A stretch of 64,000 nt of DNA from Cutaneotrichosporon cavernicola (lineage: Eukaryota; Basidiomycota; Tremellomycetes; Trichosporonales; Trichosporonaceae): contig NC_083395.1 in the NCBI RefSeq assembly GCF_030864355.1, positions 992,001 to 1,056,000 on the forward strand. Direction: 5' to 3'. The position numbers were made by a program, and so were the translations under genes. Shown here one piece after another: positions 34,848-44,900 of the stretch (position 1 is the first letter of the stretch; each line of letters starts with the position of its first letter). The notes beneath the pieces are model-generated. The model worked only from the letters and a program-made list of their open reading frames with translations. It was not told the DNA's origin and made no database searches.

Positions 34848-35299
34848 TAGCTCGCATAGCATTGATTCCTGCATGTACCATATTTTCTCTGGGCCATCTG
34901 GATTCTAGTTGGACGAGGTGGAGGTGGAGGCCGATTATCAATTTGACCGATGGGGCGCTGATTAGGAATTGACCGTCGCCGATTAGAATGGGCTCAAACC
35001 TGCCCCACTCTTAATCCCACTGGAATGACAGGTGCAACGGTGGCGAGAGTGGCCGACACGCTCAAGTGAGACTGACTCGAGCCCGAGTGACTCGCGATAG
35101 GTAATACATGTCGATGCATCCATACCTGGAACAGAACTATGGATAGACCGGGCTTTCTGTACCTGCGGTGTCATTCAAAAGCCTTCGGCCCACCACACTC
35201 CCTTCAACCTGACACTCCATTCCCAAATCCGACAATCTCGCAATCTTGCAGAATACAGGTTCCCGGACAGCGGGGCCGATGACATGTCGCTGCCGCAAG
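34848..35299. other. Convergent intergenic region, PUT2 / CWC27
   Basis: Two 3' ends meet here. No gene or strong repeat seen. Confidence 0.45.
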
Positions 35300-37100
35300 C
35301 TACTGATCGCGCCTCCTCTTAGCCTTGGTCGCCCGCTCCTCCTCAGCGGCCACTGCGCGTGCTTTTGCTCGCGGATCAATGACCTGCTTTGTCAGCTCCA
35401 CATCCTACTCTGCCATCAGTGACATACCTCGTACTCGTCCTCAGCCCGACGCGTCTCGTCCGAGATCTCGTGCTCGAACTTGAGAGAGTGTCGCAGCCAT
35501 CCCACGTCGTCATCCACCTCGAGACCCGCCTCCCCTGCGTTGCCGCTGTTGTCCATCGGCTCCTCGTCCGCCTCAGCCTCCATGACCTTCTTGCTGAACA
35601 TGCCCAGGTCACGCAGTAGGTCGTCATCCTTGGACCGCTTGTCCTTTGGGTTCCACTTTTCCCGCGCAGCTCGCCCGCGCGCGTGTTTATACTTGGCCAG
35701 CTCTTGTTCCAGGGCTGAAGGTCCTCGCCGCCGCTTCCGTCGCTCCTCCTCATCTTCCGAATCCGTATCCGAGTCCTGCCCCATACGCTTTTTCATCATC
35801 CGCAGGTCCTCCTGCATTCGCTCGATGTCCTCTTTCCTTGATGAGCTGGCATGAGCTAGGTGACAACTACGCCGTAGCTCACCTCTTGCCTGACCGCTCC
35901 CGCTCATGTTGCTCCCGAATCGACTTGAAGTCCACAATGTTACGTGCGCGTTCGGTGGCTCGTTGCTTAGGCTGCTCCCCTGCAACTTCTGGTGCCTCCT
36001 CGGACAGATCAGGCAGAGGCGTCTTCGACTTCTTCTCCTTGCCGGAGCCGGACGAAGTGACAACTGACGTTAATCTAACTCAAGAGCATCACTCACGGTC
36101 GCGTCGGCCCATGTCTTTCTTCTTCACCGTCACAGCACTCACATCCTCCTCCTCTGCCTCACCAAACGACAGCAGGCCGGTATTCCTGAGGTTAGTTCCA
36201 GACCCAAATCCGTCACAGCGTACTTCTTAGCCCGAGCCCGTTTCTCGCGCTTCTCCATCTCCACTTTGGCCTCGATACGCGCCTGCTGCTGTGCCCGCTT
36301 ATCAGCAGCTGTGATCCGGGGCACGATGTCGTCAAACGGATTCTCAATTATACGAATGCCCTTAATCTTTGGCGGTACCAACGGCTTCTCCTCCGCGTCG
36401 ACGTCGAGGTTTCCGATATTGAGGACATCTGGTGTGAGCTGCTTCTTGTAATGGCTTTGAAGCTCACTGTAGTACGTCGGTCCCTGGATGCGCCCGAAGA
36501 GCGTATGCTTCCCGTTGAGCTCGTCTGCGCGATCGAGCGTAATGAACCATTGCGAGTTGTTCGTATGCCGCTTGCTATTGTTGGCCATGCCTACCAGACC
36601 GCGACTGGTTGTCAGCGGTCTCGCGGTTCGATACCTACCGGTTGAACTTCAAGCGGCTGTGAATCTCGTCCTGGAACGGCTCGCCGTAGATGCTCTCGCC
36701 TCCCCTGCCCGTTCCGGTTGGGTCGCCAGTTTGCACAATGAAACCCTTCACCACGCGGTGGAAGATTACGCCGTCGTAATACCCTGCCGTCAGTCACAGC
36801 ATTAGGGAAGGAAGGTGGAGGCGGCGCACCTTCCATGGCGAGCTGGACAAAGTTGCGGACAGCCTTGGGGTTCTCCTTGCCCCACAGCTCGATCTGAATG
36901 TTAGCTATATCAAAGGCCGTCTAGCTTACCTCAATTTCGCCCGCGGTCGTGTCCACCACGACCTTGCCAGTGGGCGTCGGCTTGATGTGAGCGTTGAAGA
37001 GTTTGGGAGCGCGCGGCTGCGGCTTACCTCTGTGGAATACCTGCAACGGTTAGCCCTTGACCCCTACAATCCGCCTATCGGCCACTTACAGGTTAGACAT
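35300..37100 (-). CDS. CWC27: Spliceosome-associated cyclophilin CWC27
   Basis: CWC27-type peptidyl-prolyl isomerase-fold proteins join the activated spliceosome. The first coding exon is 11 nt (MSN + part of Leu, 37100-37090); a 60 nt intron ends at 37030. The cyclophilin domain runs from [19 protein letters not shown] through [33 protein letters not shown] and GKHTLFGRI. At the cyclosporin-contact Trp position the text is ADELNGKH, so the Trp is absent, as in several CWC27 orthologues. After it comes [20 protein letters not shown], typical of CWC27, then a long charged coiled-coil-like tail ([26 protein letters not shown]) ending in KAKRRRDQ. Divergent from VPS74. Confidence 0.9.
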
Positions 37101-37578
37101 TGTGCGCGACTTGGCAGCGTGCCGTAGTAGTGGCGCGTGTTAGAGATGGAATGATGGTGAAGCCGATTATTGACTTGACTGACCTCCACCGGCTAGAAGT
37201 GGAGTGCCACAAGCGCGGCAGTTCGGGGCTAGGCCATCGGATTAGGCTGAGTGATTAGGTTTGATAACTTGGATTAGTGTCAACACGTGGAGTTGTAATG
37301 CGGAAGGTAAAGTCAGAATCAGGCACTGTACCTGGTGAGCCACGAGCCGCGAGCCACGATCTGGTTCGGTTAGGTCAAGCCCCACTAGCTCATCCCCCCT
37401 AGCTTCCGCTGATCGGCCCCTTCCACGCTCACTCAAATCCGTTCCGCTACACTTGCTCTCTCGTTCTCTTGTCAACACGACAACTCCCCCTAACACATCA
37501 ACGACGCCCCCTCCTACACCGTCGGTATCTCCTTGACCCTTCTCCCTCCTCCCACTCCGCTCCCCTCGACCAGCTACC
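37101..37578. promoter_or_regulatory. Divergent promoter region, CWC27 / VPS74
   Basis: 478 bp between opposed starts; the VPS74 side is C/T-rich. No TATA box recognised. Confidence 0.4.
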
Positions 37579-38910
37579 ATGTCCGAGGGCCTCACGCGTC
37601 GCCGTGGCGCCGGGGCCTCGTCCGCCGCGCCTTCAACAGCAGGCGATTCGGCGCCGCCATCGCGTCCCAAGTCGCAACAGACGACCGGCTCGTCCGTCGA
37701 GGGCGGCAGAGGCAAGATTGCATACGACCCGCGCGACCTCAACGACGAGGACGAGACCAAGGAAGCGCCTCGTCTCACCCTGATGGAGGAAGTGCTTCTC
37801 CTTGGACTCAAGAACAAGGAGGTGCGCCAGCGAATCCAACTGGGAAGCTAATAACAGGGCTACCTCTCTTTCTGGAACGACAACATCTCGTACGCACTGC
37901 GCGGGTGCATTCTTATCGAGCTCGCGCTGCGCCGGCGGATAGCCATGGTGCGCGACCCGTCGCGGCGTCGCCTTGCCTTAGCCGACCGCCTTATCGAGGT
38001 GATCGATGAGCGCCAGACAGGAGAGACTATCCTCGACGAAGCGCTCAAGATGATCAAGTCGAGCGAAAAGTATGGCGCAGGCGCATGGGTGGACCTGATG
38101 AGCGGTATGTCCTCTCATTTCGCATGTGTCGCGTTCACTGCGGCGCGTCACATGTGATGTGCAATTCACAAACTAATTTCAGGCGAGACGTGGAACGTCA
38201 TGAAGATCGGATACCAGCTGAAGCAGGTGCGCGAGCGTCTGGCCAAGGGGCTGGTTGACAAGGGCATCTTGCGAACTGAGAAGCGCAACTTTTTGTTGTT
38301 TGACATGGCGACCCACCCTATCGCTGACATGAATGCCAAGGAGGACGTTGTGCGCCGGTGTCTTGCCCTTCTGACTGCACGCACTACCGCGGTCCCGCCC
38401 CAGGCTCTGCAGAAGGAGAATGTCAAGTACCGCTACATGCGCGCCGTGTCGTTGGTCTGCGCTGGTGAGTTTGGGACAGGCCATGCCCTACAACGTGACT
38501 GATCCCAGCGTACGCGTCGAGTGTGCTCGAGAACGCCCTGCAGCGCCTGTCGTATGACGCGCGCGAGGCGGCCTTTGTGCGGTGCGACGAGATCCTCGCA
38601 GAGTTCTCGACATGGCCCTTTGGGATCGGCACGTCTTCTGAAGCCGGACCAGTGCAGGTCGGCAGCGGCAGTGCGCGCCGCCGTGCGGGTGGTAGCGGGA
38701 TCGGCCGCGAGAGTGTCCAGGAGCTGGTCCGCGAAGTCCGGAAAGAGATGGCCGAGAGTGCTGGTGGGGCGGGTTCTGGCGGTGCCGCCGAGGACCAGGA
38801 GGAGCTGTGCTTTGAGGTCGTTGCGACTGTCCTCGAGATCTTTGGGCGGATGGACAGCCTGGTGAGTTGACTAGTTGATTCTGCTTGATCATGCTAACGT
38901 GCAGCTCTAA
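37579..38910 (+). CDS. VPS74: Golgi PI4P-binding protein VPS74 / GOLPH3
   Basis: Peripheral Golgi protein that binds PI4P and retains glycosyltransferases. Introns 37822-37857, 38105-38182, 38465-38508 and 38862-38904 leave 376 aa. The N terminus is disordered and Arg/Ser-rich (MSEGLTRRRG). The GPP34 domain shows LTLMEEVLLLGLKNKEGYLSF (split by an intron), LRGCILIELALR, LDEALKMIK, TWNVMKIGYQLKQVRERL and KGILRTEKRNFLLFD. A Gly/Ala insert (near GSARRRAGGSG) sits before the last helices. The final coding exon is only six bases, Leu plus stop (38905-38910), placed by a clean GTGAGT...GCTAACGTGCAG intron. Confidence 0.92.
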
Positions 38911-39490
38911 GCGCCGACTGTTGCAGTACCCAAGGAGGCCAGCTAGAGTGTGTCTTTAGGGTTATAGATGTTTAGTATGAGCGATTCACCTGGTCGCGCC
39001 CAAGCATTGTTGACAGCATGAATTGTGTGTGATAGATTGTGAGAAAGAAATAGACACGCCGGAAAAAGAACCCTTGTTGCCGTGAGCGATCGGGCTGTGG
39101 TGTCCCGCTGGCTGGGCAACTGTCGAGCGCCGAGTGATGGGAATAAGATGACGCTGGCAAGCGCAAGGACGTGGATACGCAGCATGTGGCGTCGAGCAGT
39201 CACAGCAGAGTATCCCGATTCGATCCACTTGTAAGACACTAGTGGGGAATGGTGGGGTAGGTCTGAGCCAGGCCTCGAGACTTGTCTCCAATGTCGGCAA
39301 AGTGTAGTGCTAGTTTGGAGCTTGGTGTTGACGCGCGGAATGGATGTAACTCTGGATGTCGCAGCCTGTGCCTCTGAATGATGCGTACTATGTACAAGCG
39401 GTTAAGTGGCGCTGGAACTGACTGGATCAGCACTCCTAACATTCAGGTTACCTGAATTTGCACCGACACATGCCCACATGCCTCGGCTCT

Positions 39491-39540
39491 GGGAAACTGG
39501 TTGCGTTGGGGCTTTGGGAAACTGGTTGCTTTGGGCCTTT
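39491..39540. repeat. 25 bp imperfect tandem duplication
   Basis: Two copies beginning GGGAAACTGGTTGC, at 39491-39515 and 39516-39540; they differ at a few bases. Confidence 0.9.
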
Positions 39541-39790
39541 GGGATACTTGCACAGCACAGAGGTACTCGGAGCACGACACGGTCGATGTTCGACGGCTCC
39601 GAGCGGAACAGTGTGCGGAACACTTAACCCCATCCATCATCAAGCGCCAGAGTTCGGTCAGACTGCAGGCGATGATACCAGGAACGATCCTGGAGGGACT
39701 GGAGGGGACGTGTCATGCTCAGCAGCGGGCACGAGGCGCCGACCGCTTCAACAAAAACCAACGCCACACGTCACCTCTCATGGCATACCC

Positions 39791-39846
39791 TAGCCAGGTA
39801 GCCAGGTAGCCAGGTAGCCAGGTAGCCAGGTAGCCAGGTAGCCAGG
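39791..39846. repeat. Seven tandem copies of TAGCCAGG
   Basis: Exact 8 bp unit seven times, followed by a degenerate TTATCCAGG. Confidence 0.95.
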
Positions 39847-39967
39847 TTATCCAGGTATTACAGCGAGTGGGGTGCAATACGCCACATTGCTCACCCCTAC
39901 CCCTTACTGCACCTGGCTGCACCTGGCCCATCGGATAGGCAGGCGTGACATGTGCGCATCTAGAAGG

Positions 39968-40036
39968 TGATCAAGGTGAGAGATGAGAGATTGACAGATG
40001 AGAGATGAGAGATGAGAGAATGAGAGAGAGAGACAA
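39968..40036. repeat. Purine-rich GAGAGAT repeat
   Basis: GATGAGA-type units repeat and merge into a (GA)n run. Confidence 0.8.
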
Positions 40037-40954
40037 CCGTGCGCCACTGTCAGTAAAACAGTAGACGGGAGTGGTTAATTCAGATTGCGCCGATCGCAAG
40101 TCGAAGTCGACTGCCTGATCATGTGCACATTATGTGCACTGGAACGCAAAGCTGTTGCGGCATGTGGGTAAAATCGAGTTGGTTGGATACTCCGCTTCAT
40201 ACCAAGTCCAACATACCAATGTCATCCCGTCCCCCTCGCGCCCCGTGTGCGTCAGACAGAATTTTATCTTGACACACTGATGCAACACTAGCGTCCCGTC
40301 ACACAATCAAACAGTCACACGTTGTACCTGCAAGGAGGTGTAGCTTCTGCACGCCCTGGACCGCCCCCCACCCCCACCCCCCACACCCCCTGTGCGTTGT
40401 TGCTCGCATCCCCCACGGTGCTCCTTTTGTTCCAATCCGCCCCACCCGACTAGCCCGAACGAAGGGTACAAGGAAGGGCGACAAGTCGCAGATTCAAGAT
40501 TCAAAGTTGGGGCTGACAAGACACGGGAGGACTAGGTCGCAGGCTGAGGAGGGCAGCATACATGATCATGTATGTATCCCTAGGGCGCCTCCGGCGGAAT
40601 CGCGTCAGTTTATTGTTGCGCGTTGGTGCCTACTCGCAACCACTACCACCATGCTTCTGCTTCCATGCCAAAAGCAAATGCTATCCATGTGCATTGCTCG
40701 CACAACAAAAAATACTGTCCACCGGCAGATCGAAGAGGCACTATAGGTACACCAATAATGAAGGGGGGATTGTTCGAGGTCCATTTGAGTCCATTGTTGC
40801 TGAGAGGTCGAGTCGAGAGGCACAAGCGAAGCTTGAAGCAATCAAAAAGAAAAGGTCCAAATCAATGTCTAGAGGAAGTTGAGCCGGCTCAGTCGGTCTT
40901 CCCATCTATGCGGTCCGAAGGGCAAAAAAACAAGTGCTAAAAGTCCAAGATGGC

Positions 40955-41997
40955 TTAGAAGTAGTTTGGGTCGGGTTGTGCCCAGCCGTTGCCGGCTGAG
41001 AGGTACTCGTTCGGGGGAGGAGCGTAGGTGTTCTCCTCGTTGCCGGCGAGCCCAATGCCGAGCCCGACAAGAGGCGGCTGAGGGGCTTGTGCCTTCTGTG
41101 GCGGTACGGGTAGGCCAGGGCACAGTGTGGGCGAAGTCGAGAAGGCGGACTGAGCAAGCGGCGACGGCGAGAAGGGGAAGGGCTGGGGGGTGTAGGTGAG
41201 GAGGTTGGGCGTCGGCTGGAAGTAGGCCTGCGACGGAGTGTGGGGAGGTGTGTGGAGGATGGGTTTCCTCACAGGCGTGACTGGCATCGGGTACGAGGTG
41301 CTTGCCGCCGACTCGGTGGGCGAGACTGGGGCGGTCGCGTACATCGCGTAGACGTTTGGGTCCTCATGGCCGTCCATCATTGGGGTGTGGTCAGGGGCCA
41401 CAGGCATGACGGGTACCATGGGAGAGACGCTGATGACGGGCACCGGCGGTGCCGAGAACCAGGGTGACTCAAAGTGAGCCGGCGAGGTCATGTGGCCGCC
41501 GTGTGGGATCGGTGAGTAGGGTGAGAAGGTGACTGGGGTCGAGAATGAGCGGCGCGGTGGAACGTGGGTGCCGCGGATGGGGCCTGGCCCAGCGAGGTAA
41601 GGCATAGAGTAGACCGACTGGTCGACAAAGTATGGAGTTGCACGAGCGTGAGCGTACTGCTTTGCGGCCTTTGCGGCGGCCTTCTTCTCGCGAGTCGCAC
41701 GGTTGACCTCTTCGGGAACGGGCGAGTAGTCGCAGGTGCGGCGAGCACGTGTGCAGTTGGCGCAAGGAGCAGAGCCGCAGCACTTGATCTTGCTGGGGAA
41801 TGTCAGCGCCAGCTGCATAAAGAGGGGCTGTAATGGACATACCGGTGACGGCAGTACTGGCATGCCATGGCAATGCGTTGCCTGCGAGTGGAGGCCTCAG
41901 AGCCCGGCATAATGTTGAAGCTGTTGGGGTTGAGGGGCGACGAGTCAACGGACGTGGGACTGCCACTGAGTGACTGATTGTCCATAGAGTTCTGCAT
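40955..41997 (-). CDS. Zn2Cys6 transcription factor
   Basis: A fungal binuclear-cluster DNA-binding protein of 330 aa after removal of one 50 nt intron (41842-41793). The cluster is formed only after splicing: ACQYCRHRKIKCCG, then CANC, then RTC; spacing is C-X2-C-X6-C-X5-C-X2-C-X6-C. A basic segment EEVNRATREKKAAAKAAK follows, a conserved extension in basidiomycete members of this type. The rest is Pro/Ser/Tyr-rich with no regulatory domain that I can name. No large middle-homology domain is present, so the protein is short for the family. The 5' flank is very long and pyrimidine-rich on the coding strand up to about 42800. Targets are unknown. Confidence 0.83.
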
Positions 41998-44900
41998 GGC
42001 GTCGGATAACAAGGAGGGTTGGAATGTTGATGTTGAATTGAAATGGTGGTAGTACCAAAAAAGGTCTGTGCGGCAGAGTCTGTGTGTGTGGCAGAATCTG
42101 CGTGAATGTGGCGGAGTCTGTGCGGCAAAGGAGAGGTCGAACACTGGGTAGGGTGACGAGAGGTTGATTCCAGTTGACGCAAGTAGTGTTGATGCACAAG
42201 GGGTAGGTGGAGGATTGTTGGTGTTGGCGGTTGGGTTGGTGATGGTGGTGGACAGCGAAAGAAAGAACAAGTGCGAGCAATGAAGAAGAACTGGAAATGG
42301 ATAGAAGAAGAGGGGAGATGGAAGATGAGCTGGGGTACGGGAGAGAAAAGGAGAGGGAGAGGAAGGAGAGGTTGATATAGAAGAAGAGGATGAAGAGGAT
42401 GGACAATGCAAGGGTGGTGGTGATGAGGAGGTGGGAGCAGAGCAGTTGCAGCAGCCAGGTCTTGCCGGTCGGCAATCAGGTTGGGCTGTCGATTGTGATT
42501 CCTTGGGCCTTGGCTCGGTTGAGGATTGCACGGACGCCTGTTCCAAGCCACCTGACTTGACCTGAGTAGCACAGGGCGGCCGACTGGCAGGCCGACTGGC
42601 AGGCAGGCATTTGGGCAGGAGACGAGAGAGCTCACACGAAAGCAGCACGGTGATGAGAGCCGATTGTGATTGTACGGTGCTGGTACGGTACGGTGTGGGG
42701 TTGAGCCATGAGCGCAGCCCAGGTAAGGACTTGCGATCGACGGGTTAACAGGGAGCCGAGCGGAAGCCCGTGGTGGCTGAGACAAGCGCACTCAACTACC
42801 TGGCAGCATTTACTCCGCTTTCTCCGGCTGGTCCTGAATCCTAGTTGATGGAATACGTACACCCCGTGCCCCTCCTTGGCCCTCCCCCACTTTCCAAAGC
42901 CCCCAGTGCTTGGACAGTATAGTAGCGTTCCGTTCAAGACTCGAGGCGCGCACATTACGGCAGCGGCGCAAACAGAACGGGCCCTCGGCACTTACGTCAC
43001 AAAGCCGAGTGTGAAGTTACTCAATCGAGCAAGGGTTCCAGGAGAGGCTAGGGACAAGGGAGTACGTAGTTGATTTCTTGACGATTCCAGGGGTGACTAC
43101 TGGAAAGAGAGCAGAGGTTTTGGACAGAAACTTGACAGTGAGCCTCAAGGCACAGCACGAGAGCCCCACGAGGACCGTTGTGGCCGTGTGGGGAATCCTG
43201 GACGCTGGGGAGGGTGACTGTGATCAACCAAGACTGTCCATTCCTGAATTTTTCCTCAATTCCGACTCAGGCGCAGAAGTTGTCCGTCTGTTGACTCCTG
43301 TAACGCCTGTTCGCCAGCCGGCACCTAGCTTTACTAGGTGTTGTTCCACCCACATGACACGCGATAGCTGTTCGCTTGCCGTCATCATGTCACGTTAGGC
43401 TCCCACCAAGAAGGTTGCTCCCAACAACTCGGTCCGGATACATGCCCAATCATGATGGCCAAAATGCCACTTTGTGTCTCATGCACGCAAGCGTATCCTC
43501 GCAAACGCGCGCGCGATGATGGCAGCGCCACGCCATTGCCGCGATTTTAGCACTGGAGCCTAACGGAAGCCATGTCCCCTCCTTCCGCCACTTGGCGCTT
43601 GCGACGCGACCTCGAACCGTGCCGCGCTATGCAATTTCAGCCTGGCAAACTATACCCATAGCTCCATGCCCATGCCCACTTGTCGACCGCGCTAGCGTGT
43701 ACTGTACACACCCACATGGATTCTCTGAGCCACCCCCTGATTAATGACAAGTGGGCGCTCCGGACGTGCAGTGCCAAGGCACTGCGCACGAGCCATGCGT
43801 GTGGGTGATGGTAGGTAGGCAGGGAAGCGGACCTCGCCGACGATCAGGTGGCTGGGGGAACTTGAAAGCATGCATTATGGATCAATAAACTCCACATGTC
43901 GGCGAACCCAACCAAAAGGAAAGTCACCTCATCACATCACTTACTCTGTGCCCGTATCTGAATTGGGTCGCACTATGGGTAGCGCCTCATGGCGCCTCCC
44001 AGGATCCTGGCACTGACGGCGCGCACATTAGGAACAGAGACCTTCGCGTGCTCGGCCAGGCTTAATGTGGCTTTTGGCTACATCCCTTTCAGTGGCCGTA
44101 AAGCTCTGCGGGGTACGTCACCCCCTTTGCCACGATGTACGGCACTCGGCATGTACAGGAATGATGCCTCGCTGTTCAGGCACTTGGCTGCCTGCCGCCC
44201 AATTCCCAACGTATCATGCCTGACATCGGGCTGCTGTCTGCATAGTCGGGGTTTTTCGGCGGGCGATCAGAGGCCAAGCCTGAATATGAGGTGCCACGGC
44301 ACCACCCCTTCCCCCCGGACCTTGGCCCTTTTGCACGCGGCTGCCACTCATCATTATCCCTGAACAATTGTGCTCACGCGTGTTGTGCGTGTAGCCGTGA
44401 CGTCGTTAAGCAAATATGCAGAGGGTGATCTGAGGTGGTGGCGGTGGTGGCTGATCTGCGGACGGCCTCTTGAGCCGCCCTCACTCATTTGAGTGTAGTA
44501 ATTAATGATGACAGTTATTCACCTTTCTCAAGGCAAAAATATGCGGATTACCCTGCGGCGTTCGTCGGCAATTGGCATCATTTTGCTGATAATCTCGCTC
44601 AATATGGAGCCGATGGCGCAGCGACGGGCAGCCTCGCTGGCCGTTCAATTGATCTTCAGGCAATAAGCAACATATTATGTCGATGCCGACTCGGCCAACA
44701 TCTACATACCTGCATACCTGAGTGCAACCCGCAATGTCATTTGCATTACGGGCCATGAGCGAAAAACGTCTCTGATCGGATCACTTGTTCAAGCCGGCAC
44801 CCTGTTCGGTTTCCCCGGCCACAACGCATCATTCTCATTCCCCATACCTCTAGGCCCTCGCGCTTGGGCCAGACGCCCGGTTTGTCATCGGTCTCGGGCA

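Larger units (their letters stand above)
38911..40954. other. 2 kb intergenic region with several tandem repeats
   Basis: Lies between the 3' ends of VPS74 and the Zn2Cys6 gene. It contains a 25 bp duplication, an 8 bp unit repeated seven times, a purine-rich GAGAGAT array and a C-rich stretch (about 40362-40388). No coding exon was accepted. Confidence 0.5.

Noticed and set aside
39791..39846. Possible CRISPR-like or telomere-like array
   Set aside because: The 8 bp units are directly adjacent without spacers and do not match a telomere repeat; it is a simple tandem repeat in a eukaryote.
41803..42791. Two long Ser/Pro/His-rich minus-strand ORFs upstream of the Zn2Cys6 gene
   Set aside because: They arise from pyrimidine-rich leader DNA and overlap each other in different frames; the Zn2Cys6 frame starts cleanly at 41997.
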